From the NCBI RefSeq assembly GCF_050947875.1, contig NC_134571.1, positions 1,698,501 through 1,762,500 on the forward strand: a stretch of 64,000 nucleotides of DNA, written 5' to 3'. The notes beneath the pieces were generated by a model. It did no database searches. It was given only the letters and a program-made list of their open reading frames with translations, and was not told where the DNA came from. The position numbers were made by a program, and so were the translations under genes. Positions within the stretch are counted from its first letter, which is position 1; every line of letters starts with the position of its first letter. The stretch is from Dermacentor variabilis. Lineage: Eukaryota; Arthropoda; Arachnida; Ixodida; Ixodidae. This document shows positions 55,629 through 64,000 of the stretch, piece by piece.

Positions 55629-55909
55629 AAGATGATAACGAATAGCGCCGAACACAGTCGGCGATCGTCGAAATCTGCTCAGCGGGTCAAGCGCGTCGGT
55701 TTTTATACATCAGTCATCGAAGGTTCCAGAGCAATCGCTGGGGCCCGCGTGCCTTCGAGAAAGTTCTACACTATTCACATCGCGCGATGAAATCAGATTA
55801 CACAAGGTTCGGTGCCAACAGACAGCGGATAGAACCATCGATAACTTTCGAGAAACTTCCGATACATGCAGGCGCGTACGCCGCTGTACATGCAGGCGCG
55901 TCCGGCGCT
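55629..55909. repeat. Fragment of the same LTR family as 26608-32811
   Basis: Blocks AACACAGTCGGCGATCG, GGTTTTTATACATCAG, CGCGATGAAATCAGATTACA and ACATGCAGGCGCG follow in the same order as in the solo LTR split by the Gypsy element. It is truncated on both sides. The last 45 bp contain a local duplication of CATGCAGGCGCGT. It abuts an RTE element at 55910. Confidence 0.7.
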
Positions 55910-56760
55910 TACCGCTAATTCATTGATCGGCTTCTTATGCACCAGTTTCTTCTGTTCCCTCCTCAAGTCTAGGCTAATTCGAGTTCTTACCATCCTATGG
56001 TCACTGCAGCGCACTTAGCCGAGCACGTACACGTCTTGTATGATGCCAGGGTTAGCGCAGAGTATAAGGTGTATTTAATTTCGAGTCTCGCCATTCGGGC
56101 TCCTCCACGTCCACTTTCAGCTATCCCGCTTGCGGAAGAAGGTAATAATTATCCGCATATTATTCTCTTCTGCAAACTCTACTAATAACTCTCCCCTGCT
56201 ATTCCTAGAGCCTATGCCATATTCCCCAATGACTTGTCTCCAGCCTGCTTCTTGCCTACCCTGGCATTGAAGTCGCCCATCAGTATTATGTAATTTGTTT
56301 TGACTTTACCCATCGCCGATTCCACGTATTCATAGAAGCTTTCGACTTCCTGGTCATCATGACTGGATGTAGGGGCGTAGACCTGTACGACCTTCAATAT
56401 GTACATCTTATTAAATTTCACAACAAGACCTGCCACCCTCTCGTTAATGCTATAGAATTCCTGTATGTTACCAGCGATGTCCTTATTAACCAGGAATCCG
56501 ACTCCTAGTTCTCGTCTCTCCGCTAAGCCCCGGTAGCACAGGACGTGCCCGCTTTTTAGCACTGTATATGCTTCTTTTGTCATCCCAACTTCACTGAGCC
56601 CATTTACTGCACTCTAATTCCTCCAATAGCACTGCTAGACTCGCCTCACTAGATAACGTTCTAGCGTTAAACGTTGCCAGGTTCAGATTCCAATGGTGGC
56701 CTGTCCGGAACCAGGGATTCTTAGCACCGTCTGCTGCGTCGCAGGTCTGACCGCCGCCGT
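55910..56760 (-). pseudogene. RTE endonuclease, inverted segment
   Basis: The frame 56583-56212 gives HVLCYRGLAERRELGVGFL, QVYAPTSSHDDQEVESF and ILMGDFNARVGKKQAG. Further down, CSDHRMVRTRISLDL (near 56000) is the SDH motif and the end of the domain. Upstream, toward 56760, stops interrupt the N-terminal part. It aligns by motif with the endonuclease at 38390-39294. Confidence 0.7.
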
Positions 56761-56973
56761 GGTCAGTTGCTTCACAGATGCTGGGGACTCAGGGCCGGGG
56801 TTTGCTTGTTGTATTCAAATAGGAGGGCGTGGCCAAGTACTGCACCAGGGTGGCCAATCCTGCTCTGGTGCGGGAGTGCGTTACCGGTTATGGTCACCGG
56901 GACCAGGCCGCACTCCATGCCTGTTTGTGCAATTTTATCAACACGCGGATTTTTTTATCCGGTGTCAAATTAC

Positions 56974-57039
56974 GCGGCACCGGGATTCGAACCACGGTCC
57001 TCTTGCACGCGAGGAGGATGCTCTACCTCTACGCCACCG
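56974..57039 (-). repeat. tRNA-Ala-like block at the RTE 5' end, second copy
   Basis: The minus strand shows GGTGGCGTAGAGGTAGAGC and GGTTCGAATCC with the same spacing as 39414-39478. It directly joins the polymerase half at about 57045, which shows that this copy extends to the element's 5' end. Confidence 0.65.
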
Positions 57040-57044
57040 CTGCC

Positions 57045-59091
57045 TGTTAGACAAGAAGCCGAACAATGAGTTAGCGGTAAGAGGGAAAATAGAGAAATTC
57101 CGGATCAAGCTACAGAACAGGTATTCGGCTTTAACAGAGGAAGAGGACCTTAGTGTTGAAGCAATGAACGCAATCTTATGGGCATCATTAAGGAGTCTGC
57201 AATAGAAGTCGGTGGCCACTCCGCTGGAGAGGATACCAGTAAGCTATCGCAGGAGACGAAAGATCTGATTAAGAAACGCCAGTGTATGAAAGCCTCTAAC
57301 CCTACAGCTAGAATACAACTGGGGGAACTTTCCAAGTTAATCAACAAGCGTAAGACAGCTTACATAAGGAAATATAATATGGATAGAATTGAACATGCTC
57401 TCAGGAACGGAGGAAGCCTAAAAGCAGTGAAGAAGAAACTAGGAATTGGCAAGAATCAGATGTATGCGTTAAGAGACAAAGCCGGCAATATCATTACTAA
57501 TATGGATGAGGTAGTTCAAGTGGCTGAGGAGCTCTATAGAGATTTATACAGTACCAGTGGCACCCACGACGATAATGGAAGAGAGAATAGTCTAGAGGAA
57601 TTCGAAATCCCTCAGGTAACGCCGGAAGAAGTAAAGAAAGCCTTGGGAGCTATGCAAAGGGGGAGGCAGCTGGGGAGGATCAGGTAACAGCAGATTTGTT
57701 GAAGGATGGTGGGCAGATTGTTCTAGAGAAACTGGCCACCCTGTATACGCCATGCCTCATGACTTCGGGCGTACCGGAATCTTGGAAAAACGCTAATATA
57801 ATCCTAATACATAAGAAAGGGGACGCTAAAGACCTGAAAAATTATAGACCGATCAGCATACTCTCCGTTGCCTACAAAGTATTTACTAAGATAATTGCAA
57901 ATAGAATCAGAAACACCTTAGACTTCTGTCAACCAAAGGACCAGGCAGGATTCCGTAAAGGCTACTCAACAATAGACCATATTCACACTATCAATCAGGT
58001 GATAGAAAAGTGTGCGGAATATAACCGACCTTTATATATAGCGTTCATTGTTTACGAGAAAGCGTTTGATTCAGTCGAAACCTCAGCAGTCATGGAGGCA
58101 TTGCGGAATCAGGGTGTAGATGAGCCATATGTAAAGATACTGGAAGATATCTATAGCGGCTCCACAGCCACCGTAGTCCTCCACAAAGAAAGCAACAAAA
58201 TCCCAATAAAGAAAGGCGTCAGGCAGGGAGATACGATCTCTCCAATGCTATTCACAGCGTGTTTACAGGAGGTATTCAGAGACCTGGATTGGGAAGAACT
58301 GGGGATAAGAGTTAATGGAGAATACCTTAGTAACTTGCGATTCCCCGATGATATTGCCTTGCTTAGTAACTCAGGGTATCAACTGCAATGCATGCTCACT
58401 GACCTGGAGAGGGAAAGCCGAAGGGTGGGTCTAAAAATTAACCTGCAGAAAACTAATGTTTAACAGTCTCGGAAGAGAACAGCAGTTTACGATAGGTAGT
58501 GAGGCACTGGAAGTGGTAAGGGAATACTTCTACTTAGGACAGGTAGTGACCGCAGATCGGGATCAGGAGACTGAAATAATCAGAAGAATAAGAATGGGCT
58601 GGGGTGCGTTTGGCAGGCATTCTCAGATCATGAACAGCAGGTTGACATTATCCCTCAAGAGAAAAGTATATAACAGCTGTGTCTTAGCAGTACTCACGTA
58701 CGGGGCAGAAACCTGGAGGCTTACGAAAAGGGTTCTACTTAAATTGAGGACGACGCAACGAGCTATGGAAAGAAGAATGATAGGTGTAACGTTAAGAGAC
58801 AAGAAAAGAGCAGATTGGGTGAGAGAACAAACACGAGTTAATGATATCTTAGTTGAAATCAAGAAAAAGAAATGGGCATGGGCAGGACATGTAATGAGGA
58901 GGGAAAATAACCGATGGTCATTAAGGGTTACGAACTGGATTCCAAGGGAAGGGAAGCGGAGTAGGGGACGGCAGAAAGTTAGGTGGGCGGATGAGATTAA
59001 GAAGTTTGCATGGACAACATGGCTACAATTAGTACGTGACCGGGGTAGTTGGAGAAGTATGGGAGAGGCCTTTGCCCTGCAGTGGGCGTAA
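57045..59091 (+). pseudogene. RTE reverse transcriptase, frameshifted, catalytic Asp lost
   Basis: Three frames: 57178-57687 (KKRQCMKASNPTARI, LRDKAGNIITNMDEV), 57696-58463 (YRPISILSVAYKVFTKI, DQAGFRKGYSTIDHI, IAFIVYEKAFDSVE, GVRQGDTISPMLF, FPDDIALLSN) and 58456-59091 (YLGQVVTAD, TYGAETWRLTKR to FALQWA). In motif A the catalytic Asp is Val (codon 58050-58052), and motif C has FPDD where the sister copy has FADD. The C-terminal domain is intact. Confidence 0.78.
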
Positions 59092-59365
59092 CCAGGCTGA
59101 TGATGATGGAGATATTCAGATATTTTTTTGCATTCTGCCTAATTACAGAATCAGTTTTCATTAATTTATCAACATCTCAAATATTCTATATAGATGAAAC
59201 TTGCCAATGAGAAAATTCTAGAGCAACATAAAAAAAAATCCCGAAAGAGATTTCTGTTGCTGAATACATGCTCTATAAAAGTGTTTTTCCGAGCGTGAGA
59301 GAAGCCCGCGAATACACGAAAAGTGCCTCGAGCGGCCAATCGTGCGGCAACTAGGGGGGAAAACG

Positions 59366-59578
59366 CATACATACATACATACATACATACATACATACAT
59401 ACATACATACATACATACATACATACATACATACATACATACATACATACATACATACATACATACATACATACATACATACATACATACATACATACAT
59501 ACATACATACATACATACATACATACATACATACATACATACATACATACATACATACATACATACATACATACATAC
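59366..59578. repeat. (CATA)n microsatellite
   Basis: About 213 bp of uninterrupted CATA units, roughly 53 copies. All six frames are open across it, which creates spurious Tyr/Ile/His/Thr or Met/Tyr/Val/Cys repeats. It ends exactly where the next LTR begins. Confidence 0.9.
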
Positions 59579-59985
59579 TGTTACGTTTCGCCTACGACGC
59601 GCGGTATAGCCGGCGCGGATGCAACGGACGCCGGGGCTTCGTTCAAAGCGGCAGACATTTTGGCCCGTTCGGCGCCGCCGCTACGCCTCCCTGCCAAGCG
59701 CGTCCAGGCATGTTCCAATGCCACGTGTCTTCATGTGCGTGTGTGAGTGTATGTGCATATTGGTGCCCACGCTTGTCGAAGCGCGGCAGCCGGGGAGAGG
59801 AGCTCCCAACAACTGTGAAGCGAGGGGGTCCGAGCGGCGCCGACACGACGGCTGCTCCACCTTCTCTTCCCATTGTGCCCAAGTGGCGCCGACACGACGC
59901 TGCGCCACCTTATCCCATTGTGCCCGAGCGGCACAGTCACGTGCTCGTCTATAGAGGGGTTCCTTCTTGCCCTCAACTGCGAGAG

Positions 59986-59993
59986 TATAAAAG
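59986..59993 (+). promoter_or_regulatory. TATA box TATAAAAG of the LTR promoter
   Basis: GAGTATAAAAGCAGCTGC lies about 410 bp into the 5' LTR. Transcription would start near 60015. Confidence 0.6.
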
Positions 59994-60594
59994 CAGCTGC
60001 CCCCGGACGCCAAGAAGAGGCTCCGATTTCTTCTGTTGAGTAACGTGCTCTCCCGTCTCTCTACTTCGGTCAACCTGACCGCCAACTCTTTGCGATGTTA
60101 GAGTAAACAAGTTGTTTTGTTGTTACCAGTCGACTCATGCTTTGCCGGGACCTTCGGATGCTTCCAGTTGTACCCCAGGCCGCCAGGCCAACGCTACCCT
60201 TGGGGCTTGCGACCCAGGTGCAACAACGGGCGTCAGCGCCGAGTTCCCAACAACTCGTGCCAGCGGCGCGATTACAACAACTGTCTGCCAGCGGTGAGAT
60301 CGCGACAACGGAGGCCAGCAGCGAAGATATGCAGTTGACTGTATGCTGAGCAGCACAACGACCATCCGGGAGCAGTGCAACGAGCCCTGTGTGATGACTG
60401 GTTGCCTGCAGCGGAACGACTGCGCTGAATTCTTGGCTACGAGGTTTGGTGAGTGCGGGACTTTCTTCTTCTGAGCTTTGCCAGGCTTTTGTTAGTGTCA
60501 GAAACAGAGCTGGTAATTGTGGTTGTCGTTGCTGCCGGGTTAGTTTGCGGCAAGACAATAGTAGGCAGTAGAGAAAGCAGCATTCAGAGCAGCC

Positions 60595-62001
60595 ATGGAT
60601 TTGAAGTCGTTGCGCAAACCGAAATTGCTGGAGCTTGCAAGAGAGTTGGGTCTGGATGTCTCGGACAAACTCAGAAAACCAGAACTGCTAAAGGCTATTC
60701 TTGAGTTAGAGGCTGAGGATGACGAGCTGTCGGAATGCCTTGAGACTATTGAGGAGAGGTCAAAAAGACAGGAGCGCGAACTTAAAGAGCAAAAAGAGAA
60801 AGAAGAGCGTGAACGTAAAGAAGAGAAAGAAAAAGAAGAGCGTCAACACGCTTTGGAAATGAAGCGTCTCGAGATAGAGATGGAACGCGCTCGTAATGGA
60901 AGTCAGGCACACGGTGCAGGAGAACGAGTATTGCTCAAAATGACTGACCTGATGCGGCCGTTTAAGCTTGGAGAGGACATTGGTTTGTTCCTGGTTAACT
61001 TTGAACGAACGTGCGAGAAGCAGGGGTTCTCTCGGGAAACGTGGCCACAGCGCTTGCTCACTTTGTTACCCGGCGAGGCGGCCGACGTAGTCGCTCGCTT
61101 GGATAGAGAGGAGGCAGAGGATTTCGACAAAGTGAAATCGAGTCTGCTAAAAAAGTACAGGCTGTCAGCGGAGGCGTTCCGTCGGAAGTTTCGGGAAAAT
61201 GAGAAAGGCAGAAGTGAGTCATATACGGAGTTTGCGTACAGGCTTATGTCAAACATGCAGGAGTGGCTCAAAGAAGAGAAAGCGTTTGGTGACCACGATA
61301 AAGTTCTGCAGTGCTTCGGGCTGGAACAGTTTTATAGTCGGTTACCGGAAAACGTGCGGTACTGGGTCTTGGATAGGCCAGACGTTAGTACAGTGGCTAA
61401 AGCCGCCGAGCTAGCCGAGGAGTTTGTGACGCGTCGGGCTCGCGGAGCTAAGGACGGTCAAAAGGGTGAATTTGGCTCCAAGTTTGAGAGGCCAAAGTTC
61501 ACACCCATTAGAGCAAGGGGCGACACACGTAGTGCGGATGAAAGGAGACGGCGGAGACGGCGGCAAAACGAACGAAAGGAGACGGCGGCAACCGAAGCCG
61601 AACGCAGAAAACGGTTCGAGATGAGGCAAGCGCGCGTTTGTTATACGTGCCGGAAGCCGGGTCACTTTTCGGCGCAGTGTCCGGAAACAACACCAAAAGT
61701 TGTGTTTTTGTCATTATGCAGCACTGACGAGAACATGAAGCTTCTCGAGCCTTACATGCAAGACCTCCTCGTGAACGGGAAAGAGTGCCGAGTGCTTCGC
61801 GATTCCGCAGCTACGATGGATGTAGTTCACCCCTCCTACGTAGAACCCGATATGTTCACAGGCGAGTGCGCATGGATCAAGCAAGCCGTGGAAGCTCATA
61901 GCGTGTGTCTGCCCGTAGCAAAAGTGCTTATTGAAGGACCTTTCGGAGCGCTTGAGACGGAGGCGGCAGTGTCATCTATGCTGCCCCCCCAGTACCCGTA
62001 A
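60595..62001 (+). CDS. Gag-protease of the Gmr1-like element
   Basis: 468 codons from an ATG at 60595. The N-terminal SAP-like helices (residues 1-40, LRKPKLLELARELG) precede a highly charged coiled coil (50-100), a capsid-like region (about 115-285, with FLVNFERTCEKQGF and YRLMSNMQEWL), a basic Arg tract (310-340) and a CCHC knuckle CYTCRKPGHFSAQC (349-362). A protease-like segment follows: LRDSAATMDVVHPSYV, where D403 is present but the usual Gly after Ser is Ala. The TAA at 61999-62001 is in frame with pol, so it is either a nonsense change or a readthrough site. Confidence 0.8.
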   Translation: MDLKSLRKPKLLELARELGLDVSDKLRKPELLKAILELEAEDDELSECLETIEERSKRQERELKEQKEKEERERKEEKEKEERQHALEMKRLEIEMERARNGSQAHGAGERVLLKMTDLMRPFKLGEDIGLFLVNFERTCEKQGFSRETWPQRLLTLLPGEAADVVARLDREEAEDFDKVKSSLLKKYRLSAEAFRRKFRENEKGRSESYTEFAYRLMSNMQEWLKEEKAFGDHDKVLQCFGLEQFYSRLPENVRYWVLDRPDVSTVAKAAELAEEFVTRRARGAKDGQKGEFGSKFERPKFTPIRARGDTRSADERRRRRRRQNERKETAATEAERRKRFEMRQARVCYTCRKPGHFSAQCPETTPKVVFLSLCSTDENMKLLEPYMQDLLVNGKECRVLRDSAATMDVVHPSYVEPDMFTGECAWIKQAVEAHSVCLPVAKVLIEGPFGALETEAAVSSMLPPQYP

Positions 62002-64000
62002 CTATTTTCGAACAGGTCCGATCACCTCCTGCGCGAGAAGGGGCTTTTGTTTGGTGAGGCTAGCGTTCAGGCCTTAACCAGATCGAAGGTTCGGGAGCTC
62101 GCTGCAAAGGCGGTAGTTGCGGGGCCGACGTTGTCCAACAATGAAAAAGGGTCAGAGGCGCAGCAAGCTGATATTCAGAGCACGCCTGAACTGAATAAAA
62201 TTGAGTCTGTAACGTTAAAGGCACCAGATACCGGAGAGGAAATTGCCGATGCGGGAAAGTTAGAAGAGCTATCTGCAGATTTGCTCATCGCGCCTACGTC
62301 AGACGGACTTGATAGGTTGCTAAAAGTCAGCCGGTCGGCTTTGTTAGCCGAGCAAAAGAAGGATGGCAGCCTAGAAAACATACGCTGCATTATCAAGGAA
62401 GGTATCGCCAAGAAAAATGCTCGCTTTGTGGAAAGAGGTGGGGTCCTGTACCGGAAGTATCTAGACCGCAGGGGAGTGGAGTTCGATCAGCTGATCGTTC
62501 CTCAATGCTATCGTCAGGATCTGTTGCGCTTGTCGCATGGGGGTTCGTGGTCCGGACACCTAGGAGTTAAGAAAACTAAGGACCGTCTCTTGCAAGAGTA
62601 CTATTGGCCAGGGTGTTTTCGGGACGCAGACCATTTCGTGAGGACATGTGACACCTGTCAGCGGGTGGGCAAACCAGGGGACAAATCAAGGGCGCCGTTG
62701 AGATTGGTACCTATCATTACGGAGCCTTTTAGACGGCTCGTTATTGATACAGTGGGACCTCTGCCGGTAACAGCCACGGGGTACAGACACATTTTGACTG
62801 TGATCTGCCCAGCGACAAAGTTCCCTGAAGCAGTGCCGCTTAAAGAACTCAGCTCAGTTGAGATAGTCAATGCACTACTGTCCATATTTGCGCGAGTTGG
62901 TTTTCCTGCGGAAATCCAATCAGATCAGGGCACAGTGTTTACTAGCGCTTTGACGACAACTTTTCTCGAAAGGTGTGGGGTAAAGCTGTTACACAGCTCA
63001 GTGTACCACCCACAGTCGAATTCCGTTGAGAAGCTCCACTCCGTCATGAAGCGCGTGTTGAGAGCATTGTGTTTTGAACATCAAACTGACTGGGAGCTGT
63101 GTCTGCCTGGGGTGATGTTTGCATTAAGGACCGCGCCGCATGCGGCTACGGGGTTTTCGCCAGCTGAGCTGGTGTACGGTCGCTCGCTTCGATCTCCGCT
63201 TCGCATGCTTCGAGAATCGTGGGAAGGCAGGGGCGACGACCCAGTCGTGGTGGAGTACGTGCTTAAGCTCCTCGAACGCTTAAGAAGGGCACAGGAGTTG
63301 TCAGGTGAAGCAATGGCAAAGGCCCAGCAGAGGGCCAAGGTTTATTATGATCGGACCGCCAGGGCCCGTCGTTTTGAGGTGGGCGATGAGGTCATGATAT
63401 TGCGCACATCGCTAAACAACAAACTAGACGTGCAGTGGGAGGGCCCAGCGCGGATTGTTCAAAAACTGTCAGACGTCAACTACGTGGTGAGTCTGCCAGG
63501 AAAGCGGAAAGCACAGCAAGTTTACCACTGTAATCTGCTCAAACCTTATAGACAAAGGGAAGCAGTGGTGTGCATGATGCTAAACGTTCCTGAAGAGCTT
63601 CCGGTCGAGCTTCCGGGACTAGGCTCAGTGACGAACAGGGAAGACACCGATCAAGTCATTAGTGACTTAATCAGTAGAGCATCGCTGTCGCCTGAGCAGA
63701 AAACCGAACTACACCAGCTCTTACAAGAGTTTCAAGGTCTGTTCTCTGAGAGGCCTGGTAGGACTTCTGTCCTTACTCATGATATAGAACTTACCTCCCC
63801 AGAGCCAGTACGACCCAAGGCGTATCGGGTGTCACCCCGCCAGAGCGATATTATGGAGGCTGAGGTAAAGAAAATGCTACAGCTCGGTGTTATTGAGGCA
63901 GGTGAGAGTGATTATACCTCCCCTTTGATTTTAGTTGAGGTACCGGGCAAGGAACCTCGTCCTTGCGTCGACTACCGCAGGCTTAATTCCATCACTAAGG
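62002..64000 (+). CDS. Pol: integrase then reverse transcriptase (partial)
   Basis: The frame stays open for 666 codons to the window edge, in frame with gag. After a linker (62002-62400) the integrase zinc domain shows His at 62536 and 62557 and the Cys pair of RTCDTC at 62647 and 62656. The core has Asp at 62746 (LVIDTVG), Asp at 62923 (QSDQG) and Glu at 63028 (NSVEKLH), giving D-58-D-34-E spacing. A chromodomain-free C-terminal part follows (VGDEVMIL, WEGPARIVQ, YHCNLLKPY). Only then does the polymerase start: LTHDIELTSPEPV, MLQLGVIEAGES, SPLILV, RPCVDYRRLNSIT. RT motifs A-C lie beyond the window. Confidence 0.85.

Larger units (their letters stand above)
55910..59112 (+). mobile_element. 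RTE-like LINE with inverted 5' half (twin-priming pattern)
   Basis: The 5' half (endonuclease, leader, tRNA-like block) lies on the minus strand at 55910-57039. The 3' half (polymerase) lies on the plus strand at 57045-59091, followed by a short GATGATGATGG tail. Both halves share the same element position at the break (KKPINELAV on the minus side near 55915-55945, KKPNNELAV on the plus side near 57053-57079). This is the outcome expected from twin priming, and it indicates plus-strand orientation of the original 3' end. Confidence 0.75.
59579..64000 (+). mobile_element. Gypsy-like LTR retrotransposon with integrase before RT (Gmr1-type order), cut by window end
   Basis: It begins with TGTTACG directly after the microsatellite. 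The 5' LTR/leader has a TATA box at 59986. Gag-protease occupies 60595-62001. After one in-frame TAA, a single open frame runs 62002-64000 and continues out of the window with integrase first and reverse transcriptase second. Standard Gypsy elements have RT-RNase H-integrase. The reversed order is known for Gmr1-type elements (copia-like order in a Gypsy-related polymerase). The LTR 3' end is not determinable because the partner LTR is outside. Confidence 0.82.

Noticed and set aside
59169..59746. Long open frames encoding repeated Met-Tyr-Val-Cys or Tyr-Ile-His-Thr
   Set aside because: They are all six-frame readings of the (CATA)n microsatellite; period-4 repeats without stops are open in every frame.

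Overview
This is repeat-dense eukaryotic nuclear DNA with no bacterial operons. The mix of elements points to a hard tick (Ixodidae): RNase H-bearing LINEs, CR1/L2-like LINEs, RTE LINEs, Ty3/Gypsy elements, and a short interspersed repeat that I recognise from tick sequences. The species cannot be fixed from the sequence alone.

Only one convincing host gene is present: a five-exon gene at 41043-41757 encoding a small predicted four-pass membrane protein, with four introns of only 55-61 bp. A candidate first coding exon of a second host gene lies on the minus strand in a CpG-rich stretch at 5286-5334. Almost everything else is transposable element.

Layout: 0.3-4.3 kb, a CR1/L2-like LINE. 6.7-7.5 kb, a foldback element. 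7.9-8.9 kb, a YqaJ-nuclease pseudogene. 9.8-10.4 kb, a LINE 3' end. 11.3 kb and 17.7-18.8 kb, two DDE_Tnp_4 (Harbinger-like) transposase relics. 13-17.7 kb, a minus-strand LINE with a PHD-finger ORF1 and 212-bp tandem units at its 5' end. 19.6-20.3 kb, a non-autonomous DNA element carrying duplicated CRE-like sites, a TATA box and a tRNA-like block. 21.8-39.8 kb, an old tandem array of about 240-bp units split by four LINE insertions. One of these LINEs (25395-36956, 10-bp target duplication) contains a solo LTR, which contains a Gypsy element, which contains a non-coding LTR element; target duplications support each step. 41-41.8 kb, the host gene. 42.2-43.7 kb, LINE remnants. 45.6-55.3 kb, a broken Gypsy element interrupted by two LINEs. 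55.6-59.1 kb, an RTE element whose 5' half is inverted. 59.4-59.6 kb, a (CATA)n microsatellite. 59.6 kb to the window end, the 5' part of a nearly intact Gypsy-like element.

The strongest candidates for unusual biology are: (1) the last Gypsy-like element, in which integrase precedes reverse transcriptase, the Gmr1-type order; (2) a perfect 59-bp-arm palindromic insertion with an 11-bp target duplication that keeps a LINE reading frame open, with related micro-insertions elsewhere; (3) RTE elements that begin with a tRNA-Ala-like block; (4) a YqaJ nuclease relic next to a convergent DDE transposase relic; and (5) the host gene with ultra-short introns. All counts were made by eye.
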